Shown one piece after another: positions 27,801 through 36,053 of a DNA stretch of 64,000 nucleotides. This DNA is from Candidatus Nitrohelix vancouverensis (GTDB lineage: Bacteria > Nitrospinota > Nitrospinia > Nitrospinales > VA-1), in NCBI GenBank assembly GCA_015698305.1, contig CP048620.1, forward strand, positions 1,142,557 through 1,206,556, read 5' to 3'. The notes beneath the pieces were generated by a model. It ran no database searches and was not told where the DNA came from. It saw only the letters and a program-made list of their open reading frames with translations. How positions within the stretch are numbered: the stretch's first letter is position 1; every line of letters begins with the position of its first letter. The position numbers and the translations under genes are program-made.

Positions 27801-28447
27801 TTATTGGCCTGACGTTTCAAGGATTCTGCCTGGCGTCCCAGTTCCTGAACGATGTCGCTGATGCGGGCAAGGTTCTGCGCTGAGGAATCCAGTTTGCGCG
27901 TGGCCTCGTTGCGACGGTGCTTGAATTTCAGGATGCCTGCGGCTTCTTCGATCAGAATGCGTCGGTTTTCCGATTTGGCGGTGATGATTTCGTGAATATG
28001 ACCCTGCTCAATGACGGTCAAAACCTTGGGGCTGATGCCGACGTCGAGCAGAAAATCGGTGATGTCCTTCAAACGGCAAGGAATCTGGTTGATGTAAAAT
28101 TCACTCTCGCCGGAACGGTGGTAACACCGGGTGAGCTTGACTTCGTCGGATATATTGGGAACATTGGCGATACGGATGCCGTGCGGCACGTCCGCCAGAG
28201 TCAGTGAAATTTCGGCGCGATTCAGCGGTTTGCGGGAGCCGCTTCCGTTGAAAATGAGGTCGACCGCTTTAGTTCCGCGCAGGGATTTGGAGCTTTGCTC
28301 TCCAATGACCCAGCGAATGGCATCGGACACATTGCTTTTTCCGCATCCGTTGGGGCCGACGATTGCGGTGAATCCATTGTCAAATTGCAGTTCGGTGCTG
28401 TCTGCAAATGATTTGAAACCTTCCAAACCTAAACTTTTTAAGTGCAT
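24878..28447 (-). CDS. smc: chromosome segregation protein SMC
   Basis: A 1189-residue structural-maintenance-of-chromosomes ATPase that compacts and segregates the chromosome as a dimer with ScpA/ScpB. The N-terminal head has Walker A GPNGCGKSN (31-39). Two long coiled coils (about 170-500 and 670-1010) flank a hinge (about 520-660). The C-terminal head carries the signature LLSGGEKAMTAVAL and Walker B CLLDEIDAPLD. ATG 28447 begins at the conserved MHLKSLGLEGFKSF with AGGAAG upstream; a 30-residue upstream extension lacks homology. Confidence 0.96.
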   Translation of the reverse strand: MHLKSLGLEGFKSFADSTELQFDNGFTAIVGPNGCGKSNVSDAIRWVIGEQSSKSLRGTKAVDLIFNGSGSRKPLNRAEISLTLADVPHGIRIANVPNISDEVKLTRCYHRSGESEFYINQIPCRLKDITDFLLDVGISPKVLTVIEQGHIHEIITAKSENRRILIEEAAGILKFKHRRNEATRKLDSSAQNLARISDIVQELGRQAESLKRQANKAEKYKAYQTEIKDVSIQLFSRKLLSLSKGLKQIETELETMSARKEELTAQSTLVETQSTELKLSIDETYQQLNEVRDQVHSLSLSIGRDEQTVQHQKGQIQQIENDNQKADGAIRVMTREAEEASVTVEQRRQELGGLSDRINKERDLQEEQKAALEAKKQALAPLQEQVSQAEKRVYECLRLISDKKGESASLETRRQFLQKRAEEWREEMEGASAQQNELEEKRRAQETELGELNLRLEALQEEKQALGEQVREGRKTLEALEAEGARIKENYITKASFLNSLRDLRKKFEGFQSGVKCLMGANGSTPPMDGLREVLVDVLRAPAEFETAIETVLGDKLQSIIVDDYANTLQAVGFLNNEKSGRGSFVPISPKNFPTPPVYLNGNPGVLGLASDKIECKEEYRSVIEQLLKNVVVVKDLETAIQLFQNPQFHGSIVTQNGELIDAQGVVTGGQNADNSEGLLQQKRELEELTQQVEQLERESEEAQKDISDHKGRLLAWDSKLKQVEQSAHDQSIAVSNARKDLELALREIERHKKRAESLSAELEKSAAERSALDAQIEESQALVQRHESEKTELDQKLEDSKSQLHRQRNETEVLISALGDLQALLASLIGKRENTLTEIKRIEQQSDSLRHRIAQRHKDIENNTEAVRVKNESVQALERSLLESVREKDALAEQLTQQEETLRDQEEEDKQLDEQARGLVRTLQELSETISQTEIKRSELKINAAHLTEKAYDDFNIVLTEESAAQVAPMDDEEAKEADERVRELKGKIARMGEVNLAALSDFQQANERYIFLKTQQEDLDQSIQMLKDTIERINQNTRERFLETFERVNENFKAIFARLFMGGKAELSLTDPDNPLESGVEITANPVGKAMQSLQLLSGGEKAMTAVALMFSVFKVRPSPFCLLDEIDAPLDEANVIRFQEMLKEMAENTQFIIITHNQKTMSFANSLYGVTMEERGVSKTVSVHLN

Positions 28448-28721
28448 AGTCAGTCTGGCTTCCTGAAAAATTTTAGAACAGTGATTTGTACAGCGAAGGT
28501 TAGCTGAACGGATTGCGCTTGTAAAGCAAAAACCCACAACAACTGGTACTAGGATTAAAGCATCACTACTATATCTTGTAGGCTTTTATTATTCAAGCGC
28601 TTTCAGGGTATCGCGGGAAAATCAATCTTTTATGCCCTTTCCGGGCTTTTTTGGGGCGGCTTTTGGGCCGAATGATTTAGAATAGGGAGGTTTGAATTTT
28701 ATTTATTTGCGGAGAGCGGTT

Positions 28722-29066
28722 ATGAAATTTTACGGCTATAACAAATGCGGCACCTGCCGAAAAGCGAAGAAATTTTTGGAGGAGCAGGGCGTCTCCTTCA
28801 CGGAATACGATATCACGGAAACCCCTCCTCCCAAGTCGGCTCTGAAACGGGCGATTAAGGAGCGCGGAATCAAGAAACTCTTCAATACCAGCGGCGTGCA
28901 GTATAAGGAATTGAAAATGAAGGACAAGGTCGGCTCGATGTCGGAAGCGGAGGCTCTGGAAATTTTGTCCACCAACGGTCGACTGGTCAAGCGTCCCATC
29001 GCTTTCGACTCGGACAGCGTCACGGTGGGTTTCAACGAAGACGAGTATCGGTCGGTCTGGGCTTGA
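28722..29066 (+). CDS. ArsC/Spx-family thioredoxin-fold protein
   Basis: A 114-residue protein of the ArsC/Spx/YffB family. The N-terminal active-site motif CGTCRKAKKFL (C9 and C12 in NKCGTCRK) is a CxxC thioredoxin-type site, followed by TPPPKSALKRAI and NGRLVKRPI, as in arsenate reductase-like proteins. It may be an arsenate reductase, a YffB-type enzyme or an Spx-like regulator; the CxxC form is not the classical single-Cys ArsC. ATG 28722 has GGAGAG 5 bases upstream. A Nudix gene follows after 9 bases. Confidence 0.85.
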   Translation: MKFYGYNKCGTCRKAKKFLEEQGVSFTEYDITETPPPKSALKRAIKERGIKKLFNTSGVQYKELKMKDKVGSMSEAEALEILSTNGRLVKRPIAFDSDSVTVGFNEDEYRSVWA

Positions 29067-29075
29067 GAGATTGCG

Positions 29076-29627
29076 ATGAATTTGAATTTATTTTCATCCC
29101 GTCTGCGGCAGAATTTCCCCCTCGTTAAAGAACCCGCAAGCATGGAGCATAGCGCGGCGGTCATGCTCATCCTGTTTCCCTACCTGGGGCGAACGCATGT
29201 GCTGATGATAAAACGGGCCATGACCCTGAAACTGCACAAAGGGGAGATCGCTTTCCCTGGCGGAATTTTTGAGGATGACGACGAGCATTTGCTCGATACG
29301 GCCCTGCGAGAAACTCAGGAGGAGATCGATCTGGAGATTCCGATAGAGCGGGTGATGGCGAGAATGAATCCGGTGGAAACCCGGACCGGCTTCATCGTAT
29401 CGCCCTTCGTGACCCTGCTCGATCAGGCCCCGGATTGCAGGGACTCGTTCAACGAGGACGAGGTGGAAGAGGTGCTTTTCATTCCGCTGACGCCTCTGAT
29501 CGCGACCCAGCAGAGGGATGTCGGCTTCAAGCGGGAAGAGGAAATGTATGTTTACTGGTACGAACGCCATCGTATTTGGGGCGCTTCGGCTAAAATGCTT
29601 CATCAATTGGGAGAATTGATCTTTTGA
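29076..29627 (+). CDS. Nudix hydrolase, coenzyme A pyrophosphatase type
   Basis: A 183-residue Nudix enzyme. The Nudix box is GGIFEDDD then ALRETQEEIDL (G-x5-E-x7-R-E-x-x-E-E). It is preceded by KLHKGEIAFPGG, which matches the CoA pyrophosphatase NudL/YeaB group hydrolysing CoA to 4-phosphopantetheine and adenosine 3,5-bisphosphate. It is cytosolic, of normal length, and in a probable operon with the ArsC-like gene upstream and the ATP-grasp gene 27 bases downstream. Confidence 0.88.
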   Translation: MNLNLFSSRLRQNFPLVKEPASMEHSAAVMLILFPYLGRTHVLMIKRAMTLKLHKGEIAFPGGIFEDDDEHLLDTALRETQEEIDLEIPIERVMARMNPVETRTGFIVSPFVTLLDQAPDCRDSFNEDEVEEVLFIPLTPLIATQQRDVGFKREEEMYVYWYERHRIWGASAKMLHQLGELIF

Positions 29628-29654
29628 AATCATTCATTCGCCAGACAGTCCATT

Positions 29655-30635
29655 ATGAGCGATAGCAATCTGTTGTTTCTGGCGCCCAACTGGCGCGTGT
29701 CCCTGTTGGCGGCGTTTTCCGAATCGCGTTTGCAGATCGGGGTCAAGGGCAGTCTGCTGGCGGCGGACAGCGACCCGCATTCCCCGGTATTGAAGGCGGC
29801 GGACCGTTCGTTTCTATTGCCGCTCTTTTCTGAAGCGCAGTGCCTGAGCGCGGTGACGAACTTATGTGCTTCGGAAAAAGTCCGGGCGATCTTACCCGTC
29901 ACCAACAAGGCGGTGGAGTTTCTGAGCGAGCATCGTTCTGTTTTTGAAGACGCGGGCGTTCATTTGTATGTTCCGAGTCAGGAGACGGTCGCCTTGTGCC
30001 ACGATAAAGAACGGCTGGGGCATTTTTTGCAGAGCAAAGGCATCGCGACGCCTGAGTTGATCGATGGGGCGGACGCCGATCCTGTATTTCCTTTGTTCGC
30101 CAAGCGTCGCGTTGGCGAAGGCGGCGAAGAAACCTTTGTTGTGCGCGATGCGGAAGATTTGCGCTACATCCGTTCCAAGTTTCCAGAGCATTTGTTGCAA
30201 GGCTTCATTGAGGGGCGAGAGTTCAGCATCGACTGGTTCGGCGACCGCGAAGGCCGTCCCGTGTTCGCCGCGCCGCGAGAACGCTTGCGGGTGAGGGCGG
30301 GCGAAGCGCGGGTGACGCGACTGGAGATGGATGAAGGTCTCATCGCAAAAGCCCATGCGACGGCGAAAGCGCTGGACTTGCGCGGGCCTTGTTGCTTGCA
30401 GGGTATTCTGGATGAAGCGGGAGAGTTTTATATCACCGACGTCAACCTGCGATTCGGGAGCGGGATTCAGCACACCATTGTCGCGGGCGGCGATATCCCC
30501 GGCATGATGTATGAGGAACTTGCGGGCAAAAGGCCGGAGCCGCCGAAGAAGCCGTTAAAAACAGGTACGGTCATGAGCCGTTTTTCTACGGGATTTATGT
30601 TTGATCCAGAGGATGGGGCGTCGGGTTTGAAGTGA
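29655..30635 (+). CDS. ATP-grasp domain protein
   Basis: A 326-residue carbamoyl-phosphate-synthetase-like ATP-grasp protein. An N-terminal Rossmann-like part (LLFLAPNWRVSLLAAF, SPVLKAADRSFLLP) precedes the grasp domain with HDKERLGHFLQSKGI, PLFAKRRVGEGGEETFV, FIEGREFSIDWF, and metal-ligand region ITDVNLRFGSG. The family joins an acid to an amine or thiol through an acyl-phosphate. The substrate is unknown; relatives occur in cell-surface and peptide pathways. It precedes pyrF. Confidence 0.82.
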   Translation: MSDSNLLFLAPNWRVSLLAAFSESRLQIGVKGSLLAADSDPHSPVLKAADRSFLLPLFSEAQCLSAVTNLCASEKVRAILPVTNKAVEFLSEHRSVFEDAGVHLYVPSQETVALCHDKERLGHFLQSKGIATPELIDGADADPVFPLFAKRRVGEGGEETFVVRDAEDLRYIRSKFPEHLLQGFIEGREFSIDWFGDREGRPVFAAPRERLRVRAGEARVTRLEMDEGLIAKAHATAKALDLRGPCCLQGILDEAGEFYITDVNLRFGSGIQHTIVAGGDIPGMMYEELAGKRPEPPKKPLKTGTVMSRFSTGFMFDPEDGASGLK

Positions 30636-30672
30636 TATTAAATTCATTTTGAAATTGAAGGAGGATTGGATT

Positions 30673-31413
30673 TTGGCGATGGATACGGCGGTGCTGACTG
30701 CGGCGAGAAAACAATTGATCTTTGCGTTGGATGTTCCCGATCGCAAGGAGGCCGCGCGTTTTGCGCGCGAACTGAATGGGCGGGTCGGTTGCTTCAAGGT
30801 GGGGCTGGAATTATTCATCAAGGAAGGGCCGGAGGTTTTGAAAGCTGTGTCCGGCGAAGCCGATGCGGATATTTTTCTGGATTTGAAATTGCATGACATT
30901 CCGGCGACGGTGCAGGGCGCCTTGCGTTCTGCGAGCGCGCTTGGGGCGCGCTACATCACCCTGCACGCGAGCGGCGGCAAGGCGATGCTTGAGATGTCGC
31001 GGCGGGCGGTCGATGAAGGTCTGGAAGTTCTCGCGGTGACGGTGTTGACCAGCATGTCGCCTGCGGATTTGCAGGATCAGGGTTATCCATCCGAGACGAC
31101 GATCTCCGATCTGGTCTGCCGACGCGCCGAGCTGGCGCGTTCTGCGGGGTGCTCGGGCATCGTGTGTTCTGGCGAAGAAGCGGCGATGGTGCGCAAGCTC
31201 TGCGGCGCCATTTTTAAAATAGTGACGCCGGGGATTCGTCCCGCCTGGAGTCTGGTGGAGGGCGACGACCAAAGCCGCATCGTCACTCCGGGTCAGGCTG
31301 TGGAGCGTGGAGCCGATATGATCGTTGTGGGGCGTCCGATACGCTCGGCGGAGGATCCGGGCGAGGCGGCGGACAGGATCGTGCGCGAACTGGCGGGTTT
31401 CGATGCGGATTGA
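30673..31413 (+). CDS. pyrF: orotidine 5-phosphate decarboxylase
   Basis: A 246-residue TIM-barrel enzyme making UMP from OMP, the last step of pyrimidine synthesis. The catalytic charged tetrad is visible: LIFALDVPD, FKVGLELF, and DIFLDLKLHDIPATV (Asp-x-Lys-x-x-Asp). The C-terminal TPGIR and IVVGRPI phosphate loop are intact. I chose TTG 30673 because AAGGAGG (30658-30664) ends 8 bases upstream; ATG 30679 is an alternative with looser spacing. Confidence 0.95.
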   Translation: MAMDTAVLTAARKQLIFALDVPDRKEAARFARELNGRVGCFKVGLELFIKEGPEVLKAVSGEADADIFLDLKLHDIPATVQGALRSASALGARYITLHASGGKAMLEMSRRAVDEGLEVLAVTVLTSMSPADLQDQGYPSETTISDLVCRRAELARSAGCSGIVCSGEEAAMVRKLCGAIFKIVTPGIRPAWSLVEGDDQSRIVTPGQAVERGADMIVVGRPIRSAEDPGEAADRIVRELAGFDAD

Positions 31414-31474
31414 AACGCTTTCTAATGCGCGTTTGCCCGAAGTTTTAGAAACGCGTTCAAATTTTTTTATGAGT

Positions 31475-31506
31475 CGAACGGTTGAAGCGTTCGCTTAATT
31501 TTTTCC
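31475..31506 (+). terminator. possible weak terminator after pyrF
   Basis: A 6-base stem (CGAACG with CGTTCG, 7-base loop) at 31475-31493 is followed by CTTAATTTTTT. It sits in the 105-base gap before the DUF4149 gene. Confidence 0.4.
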
Positions 31507-31518
31507 GAGGTGTCAGTC

Positions 31519-31980
31519 ATGGATGTATTGCTCTTGTTCCTTCACCTTCTCGCGCTGGTGTGCTGGCTGGGAAGCATTATCTTTTTTTCATTTTTCACGG
31601 CTCCGGTGTTGTTCCGAACGCTTGAGCGTCAGGAAGCAGGGGATTTGATCGGTAAGATTTTCCCCAATTATTACCGTTTGGGATACATCTGCGGCGCTCT
31701 GGCTTTGTTGACGCTGGTGAGCCAGCCGAGCGAAGTCATGTCGATCAAACTCGGGCTTCTGCTGGCGATGATCGTCTGCACCCTGTTCGCGGGATTGGCG
31801 ATCAATCCCAATGCGCGCGCCGTTAAAGAGCGTTTGAGGGTTGCGGTTCTGGAAGATGAAAAGACCTCCCTCGAAGCCCGATTCAAAAAACTGCATCGGC
31901 TTTCGGTTCAGTTGAACGCGACCACCCTGTTCGCGGGCCTGGGCTTTTTGTGGTACACCGCGATGGGGCTGACGCTCTAG
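31519..31980 (+). CDS. DUF4149 / TMEM205-like membrane protein
   Basis: A 153-residue inner-membrane protein with four predicted helices (about 5-30, 52-72, 75-95, 130-150). Family marks are HLLALVCWLGSIIFFSFFTAPVLF at the start and FPNYYRLGYICGA in the second helix. The function is unknown. ATG 31519 is preceded by CCGAGG; a GTG 9 bases earlier is possible. Another membrane protein (PhnE-like) starts 18 bases after it, suggesting co-transcription. Confidence 0.85.
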   Translation: MDVLLLFLHLLALVCWLGSIIFFSFFTAPVLFRTLERQEAGDLIGKIFPNYYRLGYICGALALLTLVSQPSEVMSIKLGLLLAMIVCTLFAGLAINPNARAVKERLRVAVLEDEKTSLEARFKKLHRLSVQLNATTLFAGLGFLWYTAMGLTL

Positions 31981-31998
31981 TCGTCCCGGTTACTGGCG

Positions 31999-33174
31999 AT
32001 GACAGTCTCCGAGGACAAACGCCGGGTCGCATTGCGACCGTTTTACGCGCAAACGCGCTTTCTCCTGCTCGCGCTCGTCGGCCTGATCGTTTTTTCTTAC
32101 GGCTGGAAAGTCACCGAAATCAAACCGGGCGAGCTGGTGCGCGGCGCGGCAATGGTCAAACCGCTGGTCAATGAACTGCTTCGCCCGGACTTGATCCGGC
32201 ATGAAACCCAAACTGAATTTTCCGAATCTGTTTTTCTCCTCGACGGCCCCGGCGCGTCGTTTCACAAGCCGTCCGATACGAAGCGGGAGGACGCGCGCCT
32301 GAGCCTGACGCCGACGAACGGAGCCGTGGGTGATACGGTGACAGTCAGCGGTCGAGGCTGGGGGTCTGAAACGACGGGGTCCTTGCTCTGGATCAATTCC
32401 ATAGAACAGGAATTCCCGCTGGGCTCCTTCACGACTTCTGTTGATGGGACTTTTGAGGCGACGATCCGCGTTCCCGAAACCGCGCGCGGACTCGAGCAAA
32501 CCCTGCGCGCCTCGATTTCCCGGGAGACGGGCGAGTGGTCCCTGAGTCCGACGGTGAAGCTGGTTGCGGAGAAAATGCTGGAGACGATTTTTCTGGCCTT
32601 GATGGCGACGGGTTTTGCGACGGTGGTTGCGGCGCCCTTGAGTTTTCTCGCGGCGAAAAATCTCATGTGGAATCGCGTTCCGGGCAAGGCGGTCTATCTT
32701 GCTGTGCGTACGACTTTCAATATTCTGCGTTCGATCGAGCCTTTGATTCTGGCGATATTATTCGCGGTCTGGGTGGGCATCGGCCCCTTCGCCGGGGTGC
32801 TGGCCTTGAGCCTGCATTCGATTGCGACTCTGGGCAAACTGTTTTCCGAGCAGATCGAGACCATCGATCCGGGGCCGGTGGAGGCTTTGCTTGCGACCGG
32901 GGCGAACCCCTTGCAGGTGGCGCTGTATGCGGTCTGGCCGCAAGTGTCCGCGCCTTTTCTGGCGCTGGCCTTTTATCGTTGGGACATCAACGTGCGCATG
33001 TCCACGATCATCGGCTTTGTCGGCGGCGGCGGGATTGGATTTCTTTTGCAACAATGGATCAACTTATTGCAATACAGTCAGGCCGGTACGGCTCTGCTGG
33101 CGATTTCTGCGACGGTGATTTTTCTGGATGTGGCGAGCGCCTGGGTGCGGCAGAGGATGGAGTTGAAAAGCTGA
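31999..33174 (+). CDS. PhnE-type ABC permease with periplasmic Ig-like domain
   Basis: A 391-residue protein. An N-terminal membrane helix (about 15-33) and the WKVTEIKPGELVRG segment typical of PhnE are followed by an exported beta-rich domain (about 95-185). This has the IPT/TIG-like opening LTPTNGAVGDTVTVSGRGW. Then comes a six-helix ABC permease with the EAA-like loop VEALLATGANPLQVALYAVWP. PhnE permeases import phosphonate, phosphite or phosphate esters together with PhnC and PhnD, but neither partner is next to this gene. The inserted domain is not usual for the family. Confidence 0.85.
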   Translation: MTVSEDKRRVALRPFYAQTRFLLLALVGLIVFSYGWKVTEIKPGELVRGAAMVKPLVNELLRPDLIRHETQTEFSESVFLLDGPGASFHKPSDTKREDARLSLTPTNGAVGDTVTVSGRGWGSETTGSLLWINSIEQEFPLGSFTTSVDGTFEATIRVPETARGLEQTLRASISRETGEWSLSPTVKLVAEKMLETIFLALMATGFATVVAAPLSFLAAKNLMWNRVPGKAVYLAVRTTFNILRSIEPLILAILFAVWVGIGPFAGVLALSLHSIATLGKLFSEQIETIDPGPVEALLATGANPLQVALYAVWPQVSAPFLALAFYRWDINVRMSTIIGFVGGGGIGFLLQQWINLLQYSQAGTALLAISATVIFLDVASAWVRQRMELKS

Positions 33175-33203
33175 CCCGCCTCCAGACCGGAGGCGGGAAT
33201 TTT
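33175..33203. terminator. bidirectional terminator between phnE-like gene and hpnH
   Basis: A perfect 9-base stem (CCCGCCTCC with GGAGGCGGG, 5-base loop) at 33175-33197 is followed by AATTTT. It lies between two convergent stop codons, so it can serve both. Confidence 0.75.
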
Positions 33204-33211
33204 GAAACGGT

Positions 33212-34216
33212 TTACATCATCGCTTTGGCGGAGACCAGCATGTTGCCGATACTGCTGGTGGCGTCGGCGACGGCGGTGGCTTCGTAGCCGCAATGCGCGG
33301 TGCAGTCTCTGCACTTATCGTTATTACGGTGTCCGTAACGTTCCCATTCCGTGGTCTCCATCAATTCCTGAAAGCTCTCTGCGTAACCGTCGTCGAGCAG
33401 GTAGCAAGGCTTCTGCCAGCCGAGAACGGAGTAATTCGGGTTGCCCCAGGGCGTGCAGTCGTAATCTTTGTTGCCCTTGAGGAATTCGATGTAGAGCGGG
33501 GAATGGTTGAAATCCCAGCGTCCGTTTTTGTTGCGCGAAAGCAGTTCGCGGAAAAATTCCTGAGTGTTGGCGCGACCGAAGAAATGATCCTGATCCGGCG
33601 CGTCGGGATAGCTGAAGGCCGAAGCGACGGTCATGGCGTCGATGCCGAGCGGTTTCAGATAGTCGAGAAATTCTTCGACCTGATCCACCGTCGTGCCTTC
33701 AAAGAAAGTGGAATTGCTGGTCACGCGATAGCCCAGGCTCTTGGCTTTTTTCACCGCTTCGACGGCGATTTTAAAAGTTCCCGGTTGCGCCGCGATGCGA
33801 TCGTGTTCCTCTTCGAGACCGTCCAGATGGATGGAAAGCACGAGTTGGGGCGATACGGGTAATTTGCCAAGGAAATCATCCAGCAAGAGCGCGTTGGTGC
33901 AAAGATAGATGTAACGTCCTTGCGCGATCAGGCCTTCAACAACCTCCACGATATTGGGGTGCATGAGCGGCTCGCCGCCGGCGATGGAAACCACCGGAGC
34001 GTTGCATTCGCGCGCGGCGTTGAGGCATTGCTCAACCGACAAATGTTGCTTGAGGATTTCGTTCGGCTTCTGGATCTTGCCGCAGCCGATACATTCCAGG
34101 TTACATCGGAAGAGCGGTTCCAGCATGAGGACGAGGGGATAACGTTTCTTCCCTTTCATCTTTTGCCGCGTCACGTAAAACCCCACCTTGAGGGCTTGCT
34201 GAATTGGAATACCCAT
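33212..34216 (-). CDS. hpnH: adenosyl-hopene transferase HpnH (radical SAM)
   Basis: A 334-residue radical SAM enzyme matching HpnH, which joins a 5-deoxyadenosyl radical to diploptene in the first step of extended (C35) hopanoid synthesis. Cluster ligands are C38, C42 and C45 (RCNLECIGC). SIAGGEPLMHP and the C-terminal RDCTAHCGYEATA cysteines are also characteristic. The N-terminus MGIPIQQALKVGFYV is a family signature. No squalene-hopene cyclase or other hpn gene is in the window, so the pathway is dispersed or partial. Confidence 0.94.
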   Translation of the reverse strand: MGIPIQQALKVGFYVTRQKMKGKKRYPLVLMLEPLFRCNLECIGCGKIQKPNEILKQHLSVEQCLNAARECNAPVVSIAGGEPLMHPNIVEVVEGLIAQGRYIYLCTNALLLDDFLGKLPVSPQLVLSIHLDGLEEEHDRIAAQPGTFKIAVEAVKKAKSLGYRVTSNSTFFEGTTVDQVEEFLDYLKPLGIDAMTVASAFSYPDAPDQDHFFGRANTQEFFRELLSRNKNGRWDFNHSPLYIEFLKGNKDYDCTPWGNPNYSVLGWQKPCYLLDDGYAESFQELMETTEWERYGHRNNDKCRDCTAHCGYEATAVADATSSIGNMLVSAKAMM

Positions 34217-34380
34217 GAATCTATCTCTTGTTAATATGGTTTTGCGACCGGAAGGCCGACGGTGCGTGTCGGATGGACGCGCTCAAAAAAATAATGATCC
34301 ATTATATTTCAGTTACGATGTAAGGTAAATATAATAACGGGAATTAGCGCCCGAACGTTCACAAAGAGATTTTTTTATCT

Positions 34381-34584
34381 ATGCTAATTGTTGCGCGATT
34401 TCTTTTGCTTTGTTTTTTGATTGTTGCCGCTTTGCTGATCGACGGCAATCTGGCGCGCGATATCTTCGATTACCGCATCGACACCTTTCGCGAATGGATT
34501 GCTGTCGTCGCGATCTTCTTTGTGATTGCCTTCATCGCCTACGGCGAATTTACAAAAAAGATCAAACCGCCTGACGGCGAATGA
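34381..34584 (+). CDS. small two-helix membrane protein
   Basis: A 67-residue protein with two hydrophobic helices (about 2-20 and 39-55) joined by a polar loop (DYRIDTFREW). It ends in a charged tail (FTKKIKPPDGE). It is not recognised. It stands alone between the divergent hpnH gene and the convergent U32 gene, and an AAAGAG ribosome-site-like sequence lies upstream. It might sit with hopanoid-related membrane functions, but nothing in the sequence shows that. Confidence 0.6.
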   Translation: MLIVARFLLLCFLIVAALLIDGNLARDIFDYRIDTFREWIAVVAIFFVIAFIAYGEFTKKIKPPDGE

Positions 34585-34619
34585 CGGTGTGTCGATTTTG
34601 ACAGGAAAACCTTACGCGC

Positions 34620-35942
34620 TCAAACGCTGGTTGCAGACTCTGCAGGTTGCATGACCAAGCTGAGAAGCGAGTAAGGTGCGGCTTCGATGCCGTTGGTTTT
34701 GATCCATGCGGAACCCGCGCCGCCATGGGCCACGTTGATCGACTCGCCGTTTTTGTTTTCCATCGCCTCAATAACAAAACGAACGCGACGATCCGGCGCG
34801 ATGTATTCAACGGTGTCTCCGGTCTCGATGCGGTTTTTGATTTCCGCTTCGATCCAGCCGCCGCCGCGCGAGTTGAGAATGCGTCCGGCAAAGACCTGCG
34901 GCTGACCGTCGGCCTGGGCGGAGTCGAAACGCTCGGTGTGATGATTGGAGTTGGAAATCAAAAACGCTGAGGTGAATCCGCGATTGGCGGTCTTGTCAAT
35001 TTCCTGCAGGAGACTGGGGTCGAACTTGCGCCCCTGCATCAAATCCTCGATGGCGCGACGATACACTCCGGTAACCATCGCCAGGTAGTAGATCGATTTC
35101 GAGCGGCCTTCAATTTTGAAGGAACAGATGCCCGCTTCCCGGAGTTCGGTCAAAAATTCCACCGCCCGCAAATCCTTCGAGTTCATGATGTAGGTGCCGT
35201 GTTCGTCTTCATCCACCGGCATCAACTCGCCCGGTCGCCCGGTCTCTTCAATATAATGCAGTCCTTCCATAGGCGTCTGCGGCGGCGGCGCGACGGCGTC
35301 GATTTCGTTTTCTTTATAGACGTTGTATTCCCATCGGCAACTGTTGGTGCAGGTGCCCTGGTTGGCGTCGCGGTGATTGAAGTAATTGGACAGCAGGCAA
35401 CGCCCGGAATAGGCGATGCAGATCGAACCGTGAACGAAAGATTCCAGCTCAATGTCTGGAACCTTCTGGTGTATTAAGGAAATTTCTTCGAGCGACAATT
35501 CGCGCGAAAGAATGATGCGGCGCACGCCCTGGTCGCGCCAGAAGGCGACGGTCGGCCAGTTGATGGCATTGGCCTGCACCGACAAATGCACGGGCACGTC
35601 CGGAAAATTGCGCACGGAGTACTGGATCATGCCGGGATCGGACATGATGAAGGCGTCGGGTTTGGCCTCTGCAAAATAGGCCAGCGATTTTTCGAAAGAC
35701 TCCACCTTGCGGTTCGGCGCCAATATGTTTGCGGTGATGAATATTTTCTTCCCGGCTTTGTGGACTTCGGAAATCGCTTCTTTCAGCGAGGCGTCGTTGA
35801 AGCCGTTTTCGCGCGCGCGCAGGGAAAATTTTGGGATTCCGGCGTAGACCGCGTCTGCGCCATAAGCCAGAGCGTATTTGAGTTTGTCGGGACTGCCTGC
35901 AGGGGCGAGCAGTTCGGGCGTGAGTTCAGAGGTATCGTTCAT
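34620..35942 (-). CDS. peptidase U32 family protein, TrhP-like
   Basis: A 440-residue U32 protein. It has the family opening LLAPAGSPDKLKYALAYGADAVYAG, LSVQANAIN, and the cysteine cluster GRCLLSNYF and NQGTCTNSCRWEY. Close relatives (TrhP/YegQ) hydroxylate uridine-34 in tRNA using prephenate-dependent chemistry; others act in ubiquinone synthesis (UbiU/UbiV). The length fits the TrhP group. Despite the name, protease activity is doubtful. Confidence 0.9.
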   Translation of the reverse strand: MNDTSELTPELLAPAGSPDKLKYALAYGADAVYAGIPKFSLRARENGFNDASLKEAISEVHKAGKKIFITANILAPNRKVESFEKSLAYFAEAKPDAFIMSDPGMIQYSVRNFPDVPVHLSVQANAINWPTVAFWRDQGVRRIILSRELSLEEISLIHQKVPDIELESFVHGSICIAYSGRCLLSNYFNHRDANQGTCTNSCRWEYNVYKENEIDAVAPPPQTPMEGLHYIEETGRPGELMPVDEDEHGTYIMNSKDLRAVEFLTELREAGICSFKIEGRSKSIYYLAMVTGVYRRAIEDLMQGRKFDPSLLQEIDKTANRGFTSAFLISNSNHHTERFDSAQADGQPQVFAGRILNSRGGGWIEAEIKNRIETGDTVEYIAPDRRVRFVIEAMENKNGESINVAHGGAGSAWIKTNGIEAAPYSLLSLVMQPAESATSV

Positions 35943-36053
35943 GGCAATGGGCGGTCAACCGCCTCCAGTTGAATGGTTGAGTGAGTCAGTTTCGAACCAT
36001 ACACTTTACACCAAAGCTCGGCGGCGGTTCAACGGCAATTGACTTGAGGGGAA

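Noticed and set aside
26261-27883. 540-codon plus-strand frame inside the SMC region
   Set aside because: Antisense shadow of the SMC coiled coil, rich in Phe/Leu as expected from reversed Glu/Lys codons.
28634-28652. GCCC-GGGC hairpin followed by six T
   Set aside because: Stem of only 4 base pairs and no plus-strand gene upstream that it could terminate.
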